From NCBI GenBank assembly GCA_002839185.1, contig PGXO01000001.1, positions 248,001-312,000 on the forward strand: DNA of 64,000 nt, in the 5' to 3' direction. This DNA is from Synergistetes bacterium HGW-Synergistetes-1. GTDB lineage: Bacteria > Synergistota > Synergistia > Synergistales > Synergistaceae. A program made the position numbers and the translations under genes. Shown one piece after another: positions 1 through 9,228 of the stretch. Positions within the stretch are counted from its first letter, which is position 1. Every line of letters starts with the position of its first letter. Below the pieces are notes generated by a model. It made no database searches. It was given only the letters and a program-made list of their open reading frames with translations, and was not told the DNA's origin.

Positions 1-501
1 AGATGACTTTGGTATTGTGTAAACAGCCCCGCCTATCATTTCTGTACCTGTTGTAAAAAATTCCAGAGGATATTTGATCGAATTAAGGAGCATTGACTGC
101 GTAAGAAGACCCTTGAGCCTGGAAATTTCCGCTCTGGTCTCTGTTGCTTTCTTTTCTTTTTCCCGGAGTTCCGCAACAAATGCCCTGAATTTGCCTTCGT
201 CAGCTTTTGCCGCAAGCTCAGAAAATCCAATGGTAGGAATATCGCCCAACATCCTGGCGATCGAACTGCCCTTGTTTACTTCAAATGGTTCAAGAAGGCG
301 CACAGTAAATCTTACATCGCTGAGAAGCTCGTCTATCTGACGCTGCCTGGCCCGAAGCTGGAGCATTGCCGAGCTGTCTATCGCACCGCTGCCCTCTCCT
401 GTAAACTCGCAGCAGCCCAGTGCCTGCAATTTTTCTACAAGCTCATCTGCAACAGATTTATGAACAGCTATCCGCGCCTTACTCATTTCAGCAAGAGCCA
501 T
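1..501 (-). CDS. V-type ATP synthase subunit I, N-terminal part (runs off the left edge)
   Basis: The first 167 codons of a V/A-type ATPase subunit I (the 'a' subunit, which carries the proton or sodium half-channel). The protein begins MALAEMSKARIAVHKS, the usual opening of this family, and continues as the charged cytoplasmic N-terminal arm; the membrane part lies outside the window. The start ATG overlaps the end of the upstream stalk-subunit gene by 14 bases, so the two are translationally coupled. Identification is by family resemblance and by the neighbour. V-type rather than F-type ATPase is typical of Synergistota and some other anaerobes. Confidence 0.85.
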   Translation of the reverse strand, partial: MALAEMSKARIAVHKSVADELVEKLQALGCCEFTGEGSGAIDSSAMLQLRARQRQIDELLSDVRFTVRLLEPFEVNKGSSIARMLGDIPTIGFSELAAKADEGKFRAFVAELREKEKKATETRAEISRLKGLLTQSMLLNSIKYPLEFFTTGTEMIGGAVYTIPKSS

Positions 502-823
502 AAGTCGTCATCACCTCTTTCACCAGCCAATCGGCCACCTCTGCAGCGGAAGCCTTTCTATCCTCATAGCATTCCTGCGCTTCCTTCTGACCTTTTTCCA
601 GTATCTCTCTGGCTTTCAGTTCTGCATCTTTTTCAGCATTTGCGACAGATTCGCGCCACTGCCTGTGACATTGCTGTTTAGTGTCCTTTATTGATTGTTC
701 TGCCTCTGCCTGAGCCGACGCAATGGTCTTTGCCGCCTCAGCCTTAGCTTCAGCAATAATTGCCTTTGCCAGAGACTCTTGTTCACGTATTTCCTGTGCC
801 AAATTCTCTGTCAACAAACTCAC
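488..823 (-). CDS. V-type ATPase peripheral-stalk subunit (G/H-like)
   Basis: A 111-aa, highly charged, Ala/Glu/Lys-rich protein that is almost all predicted coiled coil, with many EA and AEAKAEA-type heptads. This matches the small stalk subunit (called G or H) that leads bacterial V-ATPase operons and pairs with subunit E to hold the catalytic head to subunit I. It ends inside the start of subunit I. The annotated start is GTG at 823; TTG codons a few residues in lie at a better distance from the GAGGGGAGG ribosome site, so the true start may be 2-3 codons later. Confidence 0.8.
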   Translation of the reverse strand: MSLLTENLAQEIREQESLAKAIIAEAKAEAAKTIASAQAEAEQSIKDTKQQCHRQWRESVANAEKDAELKAREILEKGQKEAQECYEDRKASAAEVADWLVKEVMTTYGSC

Positions 824-869
824 CTCCCCTCATAATATATGGGCCTTGCTTTAAGACAAATACCAAGTG

Positions 870-898
870 ATTTTAACCTCTGCAATTAATTGCGTCAA
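870..898 (-). promoter_or_regulatory. Sigma70-type promoter for the V-ATPase operon
   Basis: Read on the minus strand: -35 TTGACG (893-898), 17-base spacer, -10 TAAAAT (870-875), about 50 bases before the first gene. A second weaker match (TTGTCT/TATTAT, 832-859) would start transcription inside the ribosome site and is less likely. Confidence 0.5.
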
Positions 899-987
899 TT
901 TTCACACATTAGAATAAATTAAATACTTGGGCGATAATTTCGTTATAAATTAAATCGCTGCATCAATTTTATCAGTTTATAGTAATG

Positions 988-3900
988 CTAAACATGTTTT
1001 TTTGAACAAATATCCCCCCACGGACATCTTGAACAAAGTTCATATCTTGCCTCGAAAATATCCGAAAGTGCTGAGACAGCTGCTCCATGCACTTTTTCAC
1101 CTGTGCTTGACAACGCTTCTCCGGACATTTCAATTATTTTCTTTTTTTGAGAAGGACTTCTGAGATAATTTATCCCTATCTCGATCATTTTCTCAGGAAG
1201 TCCCTTTTCTTTCCTGAAAACGTACATTGCATAGGCATAGAACTTCAGCTGTTCCACATAGTATTCTCCCGGAGCGGTCTCTTCAGTGGTTGTTTTCCAG
1301 TCCCTGAGGCATATGCGGTCAGCTTCTTCCCAGAAAATGTCCGTAGATCCCACCATCAGCAAACCGTCGTCGAGGACCCTAAAGGGAGTCTCTCTCCATA
1401 ATCTGGTCTCTCCCTTCCGGGATAAAAACGCCGAGAGTCTTTTGCCTTCTTCACTCATTGCGTAATCACAGAGAATTTCTCTTATCTGCTTCCTTGAAAG
1501 GGCTGATCTGAATTCTTCCCTGACTTCGTACGGGACATTTTTCAGAACCTTTTCGTATGCGCTGTCATTCTCACCGCCAGGAAGCAAATCTGACAAAGTA
1601 TCATTGGAAAAATCCCACTTTGAGAGCACCCAGTGAGCAAGGCTTCCGAACTCTGAACCTCCGGCTCCCTCGCCGCCCCTCAATGTCCACTGCATTGTCC
1701 TCCCTTGCCTGTAGGCTAACCTGTATGCTGTCGGGCACCATGAAAGCATCGCATAGGCGGAGGCCGACAATCTGGCAAGCTTTGCAGGAGATACTATTTT
1801 GGGACAGAGCATGTAAGCTGACCCTGTTGACCCGCCGCACGCTCTTTTTTTATTCCTATAAGAAGGGGCAATCTCCTCTTCGGAGCATAACGTCCATTTA
1901 TCCCCGGCTTCCCGCGAACTGCTTATCATACCGAGGAAGCTCTCCTTTGCTGGGGGCAATTCTTCTCCGCTGCTGCTGTCGGTTTTTGTAAGACCGCAGA
2001 TGATCAGTTTGTCTCTTGCCCTTGTAGATGCCACATACCAGAAACGCTCATCCTCTTCCAGCAGTGCCCTGGTTTCTCTTTCTTCGTGCCACATGCCGGC
2101 GACCGTCAGCACCTCTTTTTTTTCGGGATACTTAAGGAAATCAGGCATCTGTTTTGCGATCACGCCATATCTCACAGATGTGTCTACAGAGGGTGGACCT
2201 TTGGGCCGATCCTCAGCTCCGCCCAGCGCAACGACAGGATATTCCAGCCCTTTTGCTGAGTGTATGGTAAGGACATTGACCGCATCGTTATCTTCGTCCG
2301 TTATTTCGGGTTCCTCCTGCTGCTTTGATTCTTTGACAGAAAAACGCATATATTCTGCACACCCCGCGAGTGAACGGCCCTGTGAAACTTCGTACTCAGC
2401 GGCTATCTCTGCCATGTAAGAGATATTGGCTCTTACACGGCGTCTCTGCTCCGGTTCGTATGAGGTCAGAAATTCAGGTGAACAGAGCAGTTCCCTGATG
2501 ATTGCAGAAACGCCCCTTAGTTCAGCTCTTTTTTTCATCTCTTCCAGATAAGAGATCAGTTCAGGATGTTCCTTCCTTATAATATCACTAAGCAAAAGGA
2601 GATCTCCGCTCTCCCTGCCGGCCTTTGACCTGGCAAGAAATTCTTCTGCGAGTCCGGGAGGCATCCCGCTCAGAGGAGAAGCCATCCAGCCCGCAAGATA
2701 TGAAGGATCATCCGGTTCAGCAAGAAGCGAGATCAAATTCACCAGATCCGCGATCTCCCCTCTCGTGAAGTAATCCCTCCGTGTACAGAGGACGTATGGT
2801 ATGCCCTCCGACTCGAAAGCATCTTCGATGGCCTCATAGAAGGTCCTTTTTGGAACGAGCAGAGCGAAATCGCTCCACTTTACAGGTCTGAACCTTTCTT
2901 CGTCACCTCTCTTCTTATCCCATATCAATTTTCCTGATCCGTGGATATCTTTGATCCTTGAAGCCAGTTCCTTGTAAAGCCTCACCCTTGTGTCAAATAT
3001 TTTCTCTTCTTTGACATACTTTTTCTTCTCATCATCAAAGCTTCTTTTCTGCCTTGATATCAGTACCTCAAACTCCGGAGCTATCGGGTTGGCATTTCTC
3101 TCTTTCCACCATTCCTCGGATGAGGGAGAACTCAACGGCTCATATTCCATGGACGACCCTTTTTCAATTCCTTCAGCCCATACCGAACCAAAGATGGAGT
3201 TAATCTTTTCTACAAGTTTGTCCCTTGTCCTGAAGCTTTTGTGGAGCGTTATATATTTGCAGCAGCCTCCGTGAGGATGTCTGGCTTTATCTATGTATCC
3301 CTGGAATATCTTCAGGTTGGCGTGACGGAAACGGTAGATGGACTGCTTGATGTCGCCAACGATAAAAAGAGTGTTGACATCCTCTTTCCATATCTCTTTC
3401 AGCAGTTCATCCTGCAGACCGTCCGTATCCTGGAACTCGTCCACCAGTATGTGCTTGAATTTATTACCATAGTCAGGACTCTTCCTAAGCACCTCACCGG
3501 CATATTTAATGAGGTCGTTGTTTGTAAGGATCCCCTCTCTTTGCCTTTTGGACTCCCAGCACTGCCAGCCGAGGGCGCTTGTACGGCGTAGCAGCATCAT
3601 CAGTTCTGTTTCCCTTTCCGAAGGAGGCAGAGCCATCGCAGCAGCCTTTTTCTTTTCATCCCGCCAGTCCTTCAAAGGCATACCAAGTGCCTCGTTGGCA
3701 GATGCTATTATTTTTCTGGGGCAGGACTGGAGGTTGGATATTCCCTCTTCAAGGAGGACAGAAGCAAACCGCCTGCACTTTTCCATGTCAGGCAGGACTC
3801 CGCGATACTCATACTCTATCTCGCTCAGTCTTGTCAGGCTTTTGCCGGGTTTTTCACTGAGCTCTTTCCTTATTGCGGGAAAGACTCTCTCCTGCCATGT

Positions 3901-4626
3901 CTCCCATATCTCGGCATATATCTGATCCCGGCTTTCAACATCTGAAAGCAGTTCGTCCATCGACTGGTCCCAAAGGTCGTCGGGGGTCCTTCCGAAGCTG
4001 CCTAGCTTCTCCGAGGCATTCCTGGATATTTCTGCCAGTTTTTCCGGACCGTAATGATTCACAAAGTCTTTGAAATGTTCCTCGCTGAAAAGGTTTTCAG
4101 CCCTCTCAGCCCATTTTTCTGTAACTGTCATCTTTACCCTGCGAAGCGAAAGCGTATCTATGATCTCGGAAAATGTTTTCCACCAGAGCTCTTCCACAGG
4201 TTTTGAAACTATTGAGGCTCCTGGGTCTATGTTGAGGACCAGTCCCGATTCCCTGATGATCTTCATTGCAAAAGAGTGAATGGTCGAAATATAAGCGTCA
4301 TCGATCCTCTGTATCCTGTTTTTGAGATGAGAAAGTTCCTTTTCGGACCTGCTGTGCCATTGCACCAGTGTCTCTTTTATCCTCTCGTGCATTTCTCGTG
4401 CTGCTTTTTCGGTAAAAGTCAGGACCAGTATCTGATCCACCGTGCATTTTTCGTCTGTCGCCAAAAGCCATGCAAAGCGCTGGGAAAGGGTCTGGGTCTT
4501 ACCCGTTCCCGCACCGGCGCTTACAACTGTGAGCGGGCTCATGCTCGTAACAGCCTCTATCTGTTCAGGCAGCCCCTTCAGGTTGCCGTACATGGTGGAA
4601 AGAGGATCTTCTCTATCAGGAATCAT
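988..4626 (-). CDS. addA: ATP-dependent helicase/nuclease AddA (UvrD-type helicase with PD-(D/E)XK nuclease)
   Basis: Helicase-nuclease subunit of the AddAB (RecBCD-like) complex for double-strand break end resection; 1212 aa from the chosen start. Visible motifs: Walker A AGAGTGKT (residues 37-44), Walker B VDEFQDTD (about 395), helicase motif QSIYRFRHA, and a C-terminal RecB-type nuclease with GSTD (about 1092) and DWKT (about 1109). Four cysteines (about 963, then C-x2-C-x5-C near 1200) bracket the nuclease like an Fe-S cluster site, which is usual for AddB and unexpected in AddA. The start at 4626 overlaps the addB stop and follows AGGGGG; an upstream in-frame extension exists but would lie deep inside addB. 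Confidence 0.9.
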   Translation of the reverse strand: MIPDREDPLSTMYGNLKGLPEQIEAVTSMSPLTVVSAGAGTGKTQTLSQRFAWLLATDEKCTVDQILVLTFTEKAAREMHERIKETLVQWHSRSEKELSHLKNRIQRIDDAYISTIHSFAMKIIRESGLVLNIDPGASIVSKPVEELWWKTFSEIIDTLSLRRVKMTVTEKWAERAENLFSEEHFKDFVNHYGPEKLAEISRNASEKLGSFGRTPDDLWDQSMDELLSDVESRDQIYAEIWETWQERVFPAIRKELSEKPGKSLTRLSEIEYEYRGVLPDMEKCRRFASVLLEEGISNLQSCPRKIIASANEALGMPLKDWRDEKKKAAAMALPPSERETELMMLLRRTSALGWQCWESKRQREGILTNNDLIKYAGEVLRKSPDYGNKFKHILVDEFQDTDGLQDELLKEIWKEDVNTLFIVGDIKQSIYRFRHANLKIFQGYIDKARHPHGGCCKYITLHKSFRTRDKLVEKINSIFGSVWAEGIEKGSSMEYEPLSSPSSEEWWKERNANPIAPEFEVLISRQKRSFDDEKKKYVKEEKIFDTRVRLYKELASRIKDIHGSGKLIWDKKRGDEERFRPVKWSDFALLVPKRTFYEAIEDAFESEGIPYVLCTRRDYFTRGEIADLVNLISLLAEPDDPSYLAGWMASPLSGMPPGLAEEFLARSKAGRESGDLLLLSDIIRKEHPELISYLEEMKKRAELRGVSAIIRELLCSPEFLTSYEPEQRRRVRANISYMAEIAAEYEVSQGRSLAGCAEYMRFSVKESKQQEEPEITDEDNDAVNVLTIHSAKGLEYPVVALGGAEDRPKGPPSVDTSVRYGVIAKQMPDFLKYPEKKEVLTVAGMWHEERETRALLEEDERFWYVASTRARDKLIICGLTKTDSSSGEELPPAKESFLGMISSSREAGDKWTLCSEEEIAPSYRNKKRACGGSTGSAYMLCPKIVSPAKLARLSASAYAMLSWCPTAYRLAYRQGRTMQWTLRGGEGAGGSEFGSLAHWVLSKWDFSNDTLSDLLPGGENDSAYEKVLKNVPYEVREEFRSALSRKQIREILCDYAMSEEGKRLSAFLSRKGETRLWRETPFRVLDDGLLMVGSTDIFWEEADRICLRDWKTTTEETAPGEYYVEQLKFYAYAMYVFRKEKGLPEKMIEIGINYLRSPSQKKKIIEMSGEALSSTGEKVHGAAVSALSDIFEARYELCSRCPWGDICSKKHV

Positions 4627-7489
4627 CCCCGTACCCCCTGACATCTTCATTCTCCGGATCGTCTCTGTATCCTTCCCTTTTCCGGCATATAACAAAGAAT
4701 TCACAGAACCTGCACATGGCAGATTCATAGTTTGCAGGAAAGAGACCGGCTTTTAACGACTCAGCCATATCTTCCATAGTCTTTTCTGCAAGGTCAAGAA
4801 ATTCTTCAATTCGCTTTCTCGGCTTTCTGGAGCGGTAGGCACTTCGCATTGTATCAGAGGCAAAATATCCATAAAAAGATGCGTCTTTGTGTCCTATCCA
4901 CCCGTAGCCGAGAGGCCTTTCTCCCGTCGTTTTGCTTATTATTACAGAGTATGCCGCCAGCTGCAGTTCGTTTCGGTGGTCATATGATCTGTTGGACTTG
5001 TAGTCGATCACAACAAAACCATCATTGAAAAAATCCACCCTGTCAGCCCGCCCTTTGAATATGACACCATCTGCCGCGTATTCAGGAAGTTTGTATTCAA
5101 GCTCTGTTCCTGTCCGTTTTTTAAGCTCCTCAGAGCATTCGATACTATCCAGAAGTTCCGCGACAGAGCCCATCTGCTTCATCAGGCTGTCAGCATGCCT
5201 TTCCAGCCTCGGATCAGTCAGCAGCTCGGGATAATGGTCGGATGAAGCTTTTTTCCACTCTTCTTTTGAAAGCAGAGTAAAGCTCCGCGGTGATGAAAGG
5301 TACTCTCTCCAAGAACGCTCCCACACTGTATGAAGAAGGGAACCGGCCCTAAGCGGGTCAAATAGTTCAATGTCGTGGTCCTGAAGCTTTATGTTGATCC
5401 TGCACCAGTATCTGTAAGGGCATTCCTTCCATTCATCGATGTTGCTCAATGAGACAGCAAGAACGTCAGAGGCTGATCCCTCCCCCGTTCTGGGAAAATC
5501 GCCCCTCTCTTTTTTCCCGGCAGAAAGAGGAACTTCAGCTCCGCTGAACCAAAAACAGCCGTCAGGGGGGATTACATCAGAGGGGTTATATTCTATGCTT
5601 CCTACCCTCTCCCATCCGCCCGGTCCCTTTTGAGGAATGAAAAGAGGATCTATAAACTGTGATCCTCCAAGAGGGCGTCCGCTCTGATCAGTAAGGGAAC
5701 GTGTTATGACAGTCCCTTCAAGGGAAGTTGCTATAAGCCTCCTGAAGAGGCCTTCCTTCTGCTCTCTTTCTTCATGCAGCTCGGGGATATGAGAAAGATG
5801 TTCTCCGGCCCCATCATCAGAAGGCTGGTTTTCATTGAACCTGATCTTGCTTTCGTTATCAAGGAGGGGGGATTCCCGGAGCTTCCCCGGCCATGTGCTG
5901 TAGTCTGCGTCCGTCATTATCCAGTACCTGTGAGTCGTAAGCACTGGAGGAAGCCCTGCGTATACCGTCAGGGAACGGCTTTGCGGCAGCCTTATCGGAA
6001 GGGTGGCATTCTTTCCCCACTCATGTATGTAGCTGACAGCTTCCAAGCCCTTCAGCAGCACCTTTGAAGCAGGCCCGATATCCTTGCTCATGTCTTCAAG
6101 TATTTCTATCTTTTGCTCAAGCTCTTTGATCGAGGATGATGTGTCTTTCAAAATTTCGTCCAGGCTTGGAGTGGTATCAATAAAGCTGCCTACTGCACTC
6201 TGGAGATCAAGGCCATTGATAAATTCAAGCCACATCTTCAGTATCTCGGGAGGGGTGCCTCCCGCTGAAAACTGCCTGCACAGCTTTTCAAGATTTTCAA
6301 ATGTAAGCAGGGACCTTCCCCTGAGCAGAGCCTTCCACGCCCTGCTGCCTTCCGGGAAGGCTGAAAGGGCTGAAGAGAGGTCAAACTCGGGGGATCTTAA
6401 CAGGGGGTTCGCAAGCAGGAATGCCGTACTCTCTCTTTCCCAGCCGGAGGCGAAGGCGTTCCATATTGCTTTGGGCAGTTCTCCTAATAGTGTATCTGCA
6501 ACAGTACCCCTTAGCTGAACATTAAATGGAATTTTATACCTCTGAAGAGAATTTTCGATCAGTGAGAGGTGCTGCGTGGTCACCATTATTCCGATATCAC
6601 CGAAATCATTTATAGATCCCAATGCCGAAAAGGCCCCTATGCCATGCGCCCAGAGGGCTGTCTCCCTTGCTGCCGCATCAAACTGCATCTGGCAGTCTCC
6701 CGCTTTCAGCTCAAATATCCTTGAGTGCCATTTAGGCCTCTCCCTATACTCTGCTCCAACCTGAACGATCGAATCATGCAATGAATCCAGACCGGTTTCG
6801 GGCAGTAAAAATATAGTTTTAGTAACTTCTTGAAGTTTTTTAATGAGTTTTGACTGGCTTCCGGTGAAAGTAAGAAAGCCTACCAGTACAAAGGTAAGAT
6901 CTGAAACAGCCTTAACAGATGCTTCTCTGCACAAGCATTCTCTGATCAGCGAAGCCATCTGTGCACTGTCAGCAATGCTATTTTCCTTAAGGTATTCAAG
7001 ATAATCGGAATAAAGCCTCAGAAGTATGTACCCGGGAGATGCTTCCGGCGGGCCGTTTTCCTGAAAAAGTCTTTCCCTGAGGTCGTCCGGTGATATACCC
7101 TCTGTCAGAAGTTCTCTTATGTTATTACCGAGCACCTCTGAAAATCCCCTGTGAAAGACTCCTTCGGGCAGGTCTTTTCTAAGGTCTCCCTCTTCTTCCA
7201 GAAATTTATATAAAATGTAAGAAATGATCAAGTCATGGTCTGGGGGGTCAATTACACGCTTTGGGATGAGCTGTGAGGACTGGTAGACCTCCCGGTAGAG
7301 GTCGCTCCATGTCCATACGACAGGCCTGGCCCCGAAAAATGAACCCCTGCGGGAAATAAGGTGCAGGATGGCGTCTTTGTCCAGCCCTGACGGGACTATA
7401 AAGACAGTCTTGCTTCCGCCGTCCTTATAGAGCCGGGAAAGCCTCTCTTCTTTCTCTGATATGTTGTAATAAGTTTCAACTATGGGCAT
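4616..7489 (-). CDS. addB: AddB-like nuclease subunit
   Basis: 957-aa partner of AddA. The N-terminal helicase-like part lacks a usable Walker A (no GKT/GKS where AddB or AddA would have one), so it is probably a structural, recognition-type domain. The C-terminal PD-(D/E)XK nuclease is intact: GRADRVDF (about 815) and VIDYKSN (about 829). A cysteine near 688 and a C-x2-C-x5-C cluster near 925 match the [4Fe-4S] site known for AddB nucleases. The gene starts inside the end of the metallohydrolase gene (14-base overlap) and overlaps addA by 11 bases, so the three are co-translated. Confidence 0.88.
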   Translation of the reverse strand: MPIVETYYNISEKEERLSRLYKDGGSKTVFIVPSGLDKDAILHLISRRGSFFGARPVVWTWSDLYREVYQSSQLIPKRVIDPPDHDLIISYILYKFLEEEGDLRKDLPEGVFHRGFSEVLGNNIRELLTEGISPDDLRERLFQENGPPEASPGYILLRLYSDYLEYLKENSIADSAQMASLIRECLCREASVKAVSDLTFVLVGFLTFTGSQSKLIKKLQEVTKTIFLLPETGLDSLHDSIVQVGAEYRERPKWHSRIFELKAGDCQMQFDAAARETALWAHGIGAFSALGSINDFGDIGIMVTTQHLSLIENSLQRYKIPFNVQLRGTVADTLLGELPKAIWNAFASGWERESTAFLLANPLLRSPEFDLSSALSAFPEGSRAWKALLRGRSLLTFENLEKLCRQFSAGGTPPEILKMWLEFINGLDLQSAVGSFIDTTPSLDEILKDTSSSIKELEQKIEILEDMSKDIGPASKVLLKGLEAVSYIHEWGKNATLPIRLPQSRSLTVYAGLPPVLTTHRYWIMTDADYSTWPGKLRESPLLDNESKIRFNENQPSDDGAGEHLSHIPELHEEREQKEGLFRRLIATSLEGTVITRSLTDQSGRPLGGSQFIDPLFIPQKGPGGWERVGSIEYNPSDVIPPDGCFWFSGAEVPLSAGKKERGDFPRTGEGSASDVLAVSLSNIDEWKECPYRYWCRINIKLQDHDIELFDPLRAGSLLHTVWERSWREYLSSPRSFTLLSKEEWKKASSDHYPELLTDPRLERHADSLMKQMGSVAELLDSIECSEELKKRTGTELEYKLPEYAADGVIFKGRADRVDFFNDGFVVIDYKSNRSYDHRNELQLAAYSVIISKTTGERPLGYGWIGHKDASFYGYFASDTMRSAYRSRKPRKRIEEFLDLAEKTMEDMAESLKAGLFPANYESAMCRFCEFFVICRKREGYRDDPENEDVRGYGDDS

Positions 7490-8393
7490 TTCTTCTCACA
7501 TAACCAAGATATCCGTCTACACTCTGACGCAGGAAAAAAGCCTCCCTTTCCCTATCCTTTTCGGGAAGCTTGCCGATCTGCGCAAGGGCCGGATCATGTT
7601 TAAGCAGCGCCTTGACTCCATCTTCCGTTCCTGCACCAGCAGGAAGTGCTGAAATAATGTCCTTCCAGAAAGCCATCTGTTCCTTAGCCATAACAAGCAG
7701 TCCCTTCGGATCGCGGCTGCAGCCCGAATGCGGATAGCATATGAGATCCGCGTCCCCAAGATCTATCAGCTTCTGGAGTGAACCCATCGCAGTTTCATAG
7801 AAAAATTTGTGCGGAGTCGCCGGCCTCATGAAGACAGACCCGTCCGGAAGCTCAAAATAACAGCCGGCAGCTTCTCCCGGGAAGAGTATCCTTACTCCGT
7901 CAAGGTCATAGAGGTATGAGCTGTGATGGGGAGCATGCCCAGGAGTATCAATTATCTTCAGTCCGTCCAGCTCAATATTTGGATTAGCAAGCGCCTCTTC
8001 AGGGAGGGGTATTGGCATTCCGTACACATCGCAGAGGTCCCCCAAATTCTCCCTGCTTCCCTGTATAAGCCTTTCCGGGTCCACAAGGTGGGGACGGCCT
8101 TTGAGCGGGGCGATGATCTTTGTGCCGGGGAATTTCTGATGGAACTGTCCTGCTCCTCCCGAATGGTCAAGATGGATATGCGTATAGAGAAGGTAATCAG
8201 GTTCGCCGGCATTCATCTGCTTCAGGTCCTCTATAAGCTGAGGAACGGAAGAAGCCGGTCCCGTCTCCATCAGGATCGACCTTCCTCTGGTTTTGTCGTC
8301 GATGTGCCATCCTATAATAAAAGATTCAAAACCGCCCCTTGGAACAGGCAGTATTATCTCCGTAAGTCCCTTGATGATTTCTTTTGTGTTCAT
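7476..8393 (-). CDS. Metallo-beta-lactamase-fold hydrolase
   Basis: 305-aa MBL-fold enzyme. The metal-binding motif THIHLDH lies near residue 73, followed by DTPGHAPHH and a late CYPHSG that can supply the last ligand. The family includes glyoxalase II-like, lactonase-like and other di-metal hydrolases; the substrate cannot be told from sequence. The ATG at 8393 follows a good AGGGGAG site. It sits between the ABC ATPase gene (91-base gap) and addB (overlap), an arrangement that says little about its role. Cytoplasmic: no signal peptide. Confidence 0.8.
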   Translation of the reverse strand: MNTKEIIKGLTEIILPVPRGGFESFIIGWHIDDKTRGRSILMETGPASSVPQLIEDLKQMNAGEPDYLLYTHIHLDHSGGAGQFHQKFPGTKIIAPLKGRPHLVDPERLIQGSRENLGDLCDVYGMPIPLPEEALANPNIELDGLKIIDTPGHAPHHSSYLYDLDGVRILFPGEAAGCYFELPDGSVFMRPATPHKFFYETAMGSLQKLIDLGDADLICYPHSGCSRDPKGLLVMAKEQMAFWKDIISALPAGAGTEDGVKALLKHDPALAQIGKLPEKDREREAFFLRQSVDGYLGYVRRNAHS

Positions 8394-8484
8394 TTGGATC
8401 TCCCCTTTTAAAGATTTCCTTGCCGTCAGAGAATTATCTTACGATGACCAGAGCAAAGAACCGTCCCCGGATTCGCCAGCCTTT

Positions 8485-9228
8485 TTACTCAGCGTCGTCG
8501 AGGGCCGACAGTACTTCATCAAGCAGGGTCTGGAAAGTTTCACAGTGACGGTCCCTTGGATATTCAAGCCCTATCGGGATGGAGGCCTCGATCTTTCCCT
8601 TTTTCAGGACGATAACACGTGTTCCGAGCCTGAGGGCCTCCCCTACGTCATGCGTCACCATGAGGAAGGTTTTGCCTCCCTCCAAATATATCCTTACAAG
8701 TTCACGCTGCAGTGCCCTTCTGGTAAAATAATCCAGTGCCCCTAGAGGTTCATCCAGAAGGACTATCTCAGGATCACACGACAGAGCCCTCCCTAGGGCG
8801 ACCCTCTGTGCCATCCCTCCAGAAAGCTGGTGCGGCATCGCATTTCCATATTCCTCAAGTCCAAGCATCTTCAACAGGCCGGTTGCCTTTGAATGCAGAT
8901 CTTTAGCCCTGTCTTCCGGATGAAAGGGAAAAAGGATATTGTTTTCGACAGAAAGCCAGGGAAGGAGGCGGGGCTCCTGAAAGACCATCCCTACGGGAAG
9001 CGGATGTTCCTGATCGCAGACTCTGCCTTTAAATAATATCCTGCCCTCTGTCTGCTGTTCAAGACCTGCCAGTATCCTGAGCAGTGTGGTCTTGCCAGAA
9101 CCGCTCCTTCCTACTATTACAATGAAGCCGCCTTGATCTATTTCCAGATCGATACCACTTAGGGCATCTACATTCATATCTTCAAGTGAATATTTTTTTT
9201 TCAGGTCTTCAATGCTGAGCCAGGTCAA
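8485..9228 (-). CDS. ABC transporter ATP-binding protein, nitrate/sulfonate/taurine (SsuB/TauB) type
   Basis: 247-aa ATPase. Walker A GRSGSGKT (about 39-46), Q-loop in GMVFQEPRLLPW, signature LSGGMAQRV (about 138), Walker B IVLLDEPLGALD (about 157) and H-loop in VTHDVGEA. The short Q-loop segment with LLPWL is typical of the SsuB/TauB/ThiZ branch. It overlaps the permease gene by 4 bases (ATGA type). No substrate-binding protein gene is adjacent, so the substrate remains open: sulfonate, taurine, nitrate, cyanate or a pyrimidine precursor. Confidence 0.88.
   Translation of the reverse strand: MTWLSIEDLKKKYSLEDMNVDALSGIDLEIDQGGFIVIVGRSGSGKTTLLRILAGLEQQTEGRILFKGRVCDQEHPLPVGMVFQEPRLLPWLSVENNILFPFHPEDRAKDLHSKATGLLKMLGLEEYGNAMPHQLSGGMAQRVALGRALSCDPEIVLLDEPLGALDYFTRRALQRELVRIYLEGGKTFLMVTHDVGEALRLGTRVIVLKKGKIEASIPIGLEYPRDRHCETFQTLLDEVLSALDDAE

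Noticed and set aside
832-859. Promoter TTGTCT-16-TATTAT before the V-ATPase operon
   Set aside because: It would start transcription inside the ribosome site of the first gene; the promoter at 870-898 is better placed.
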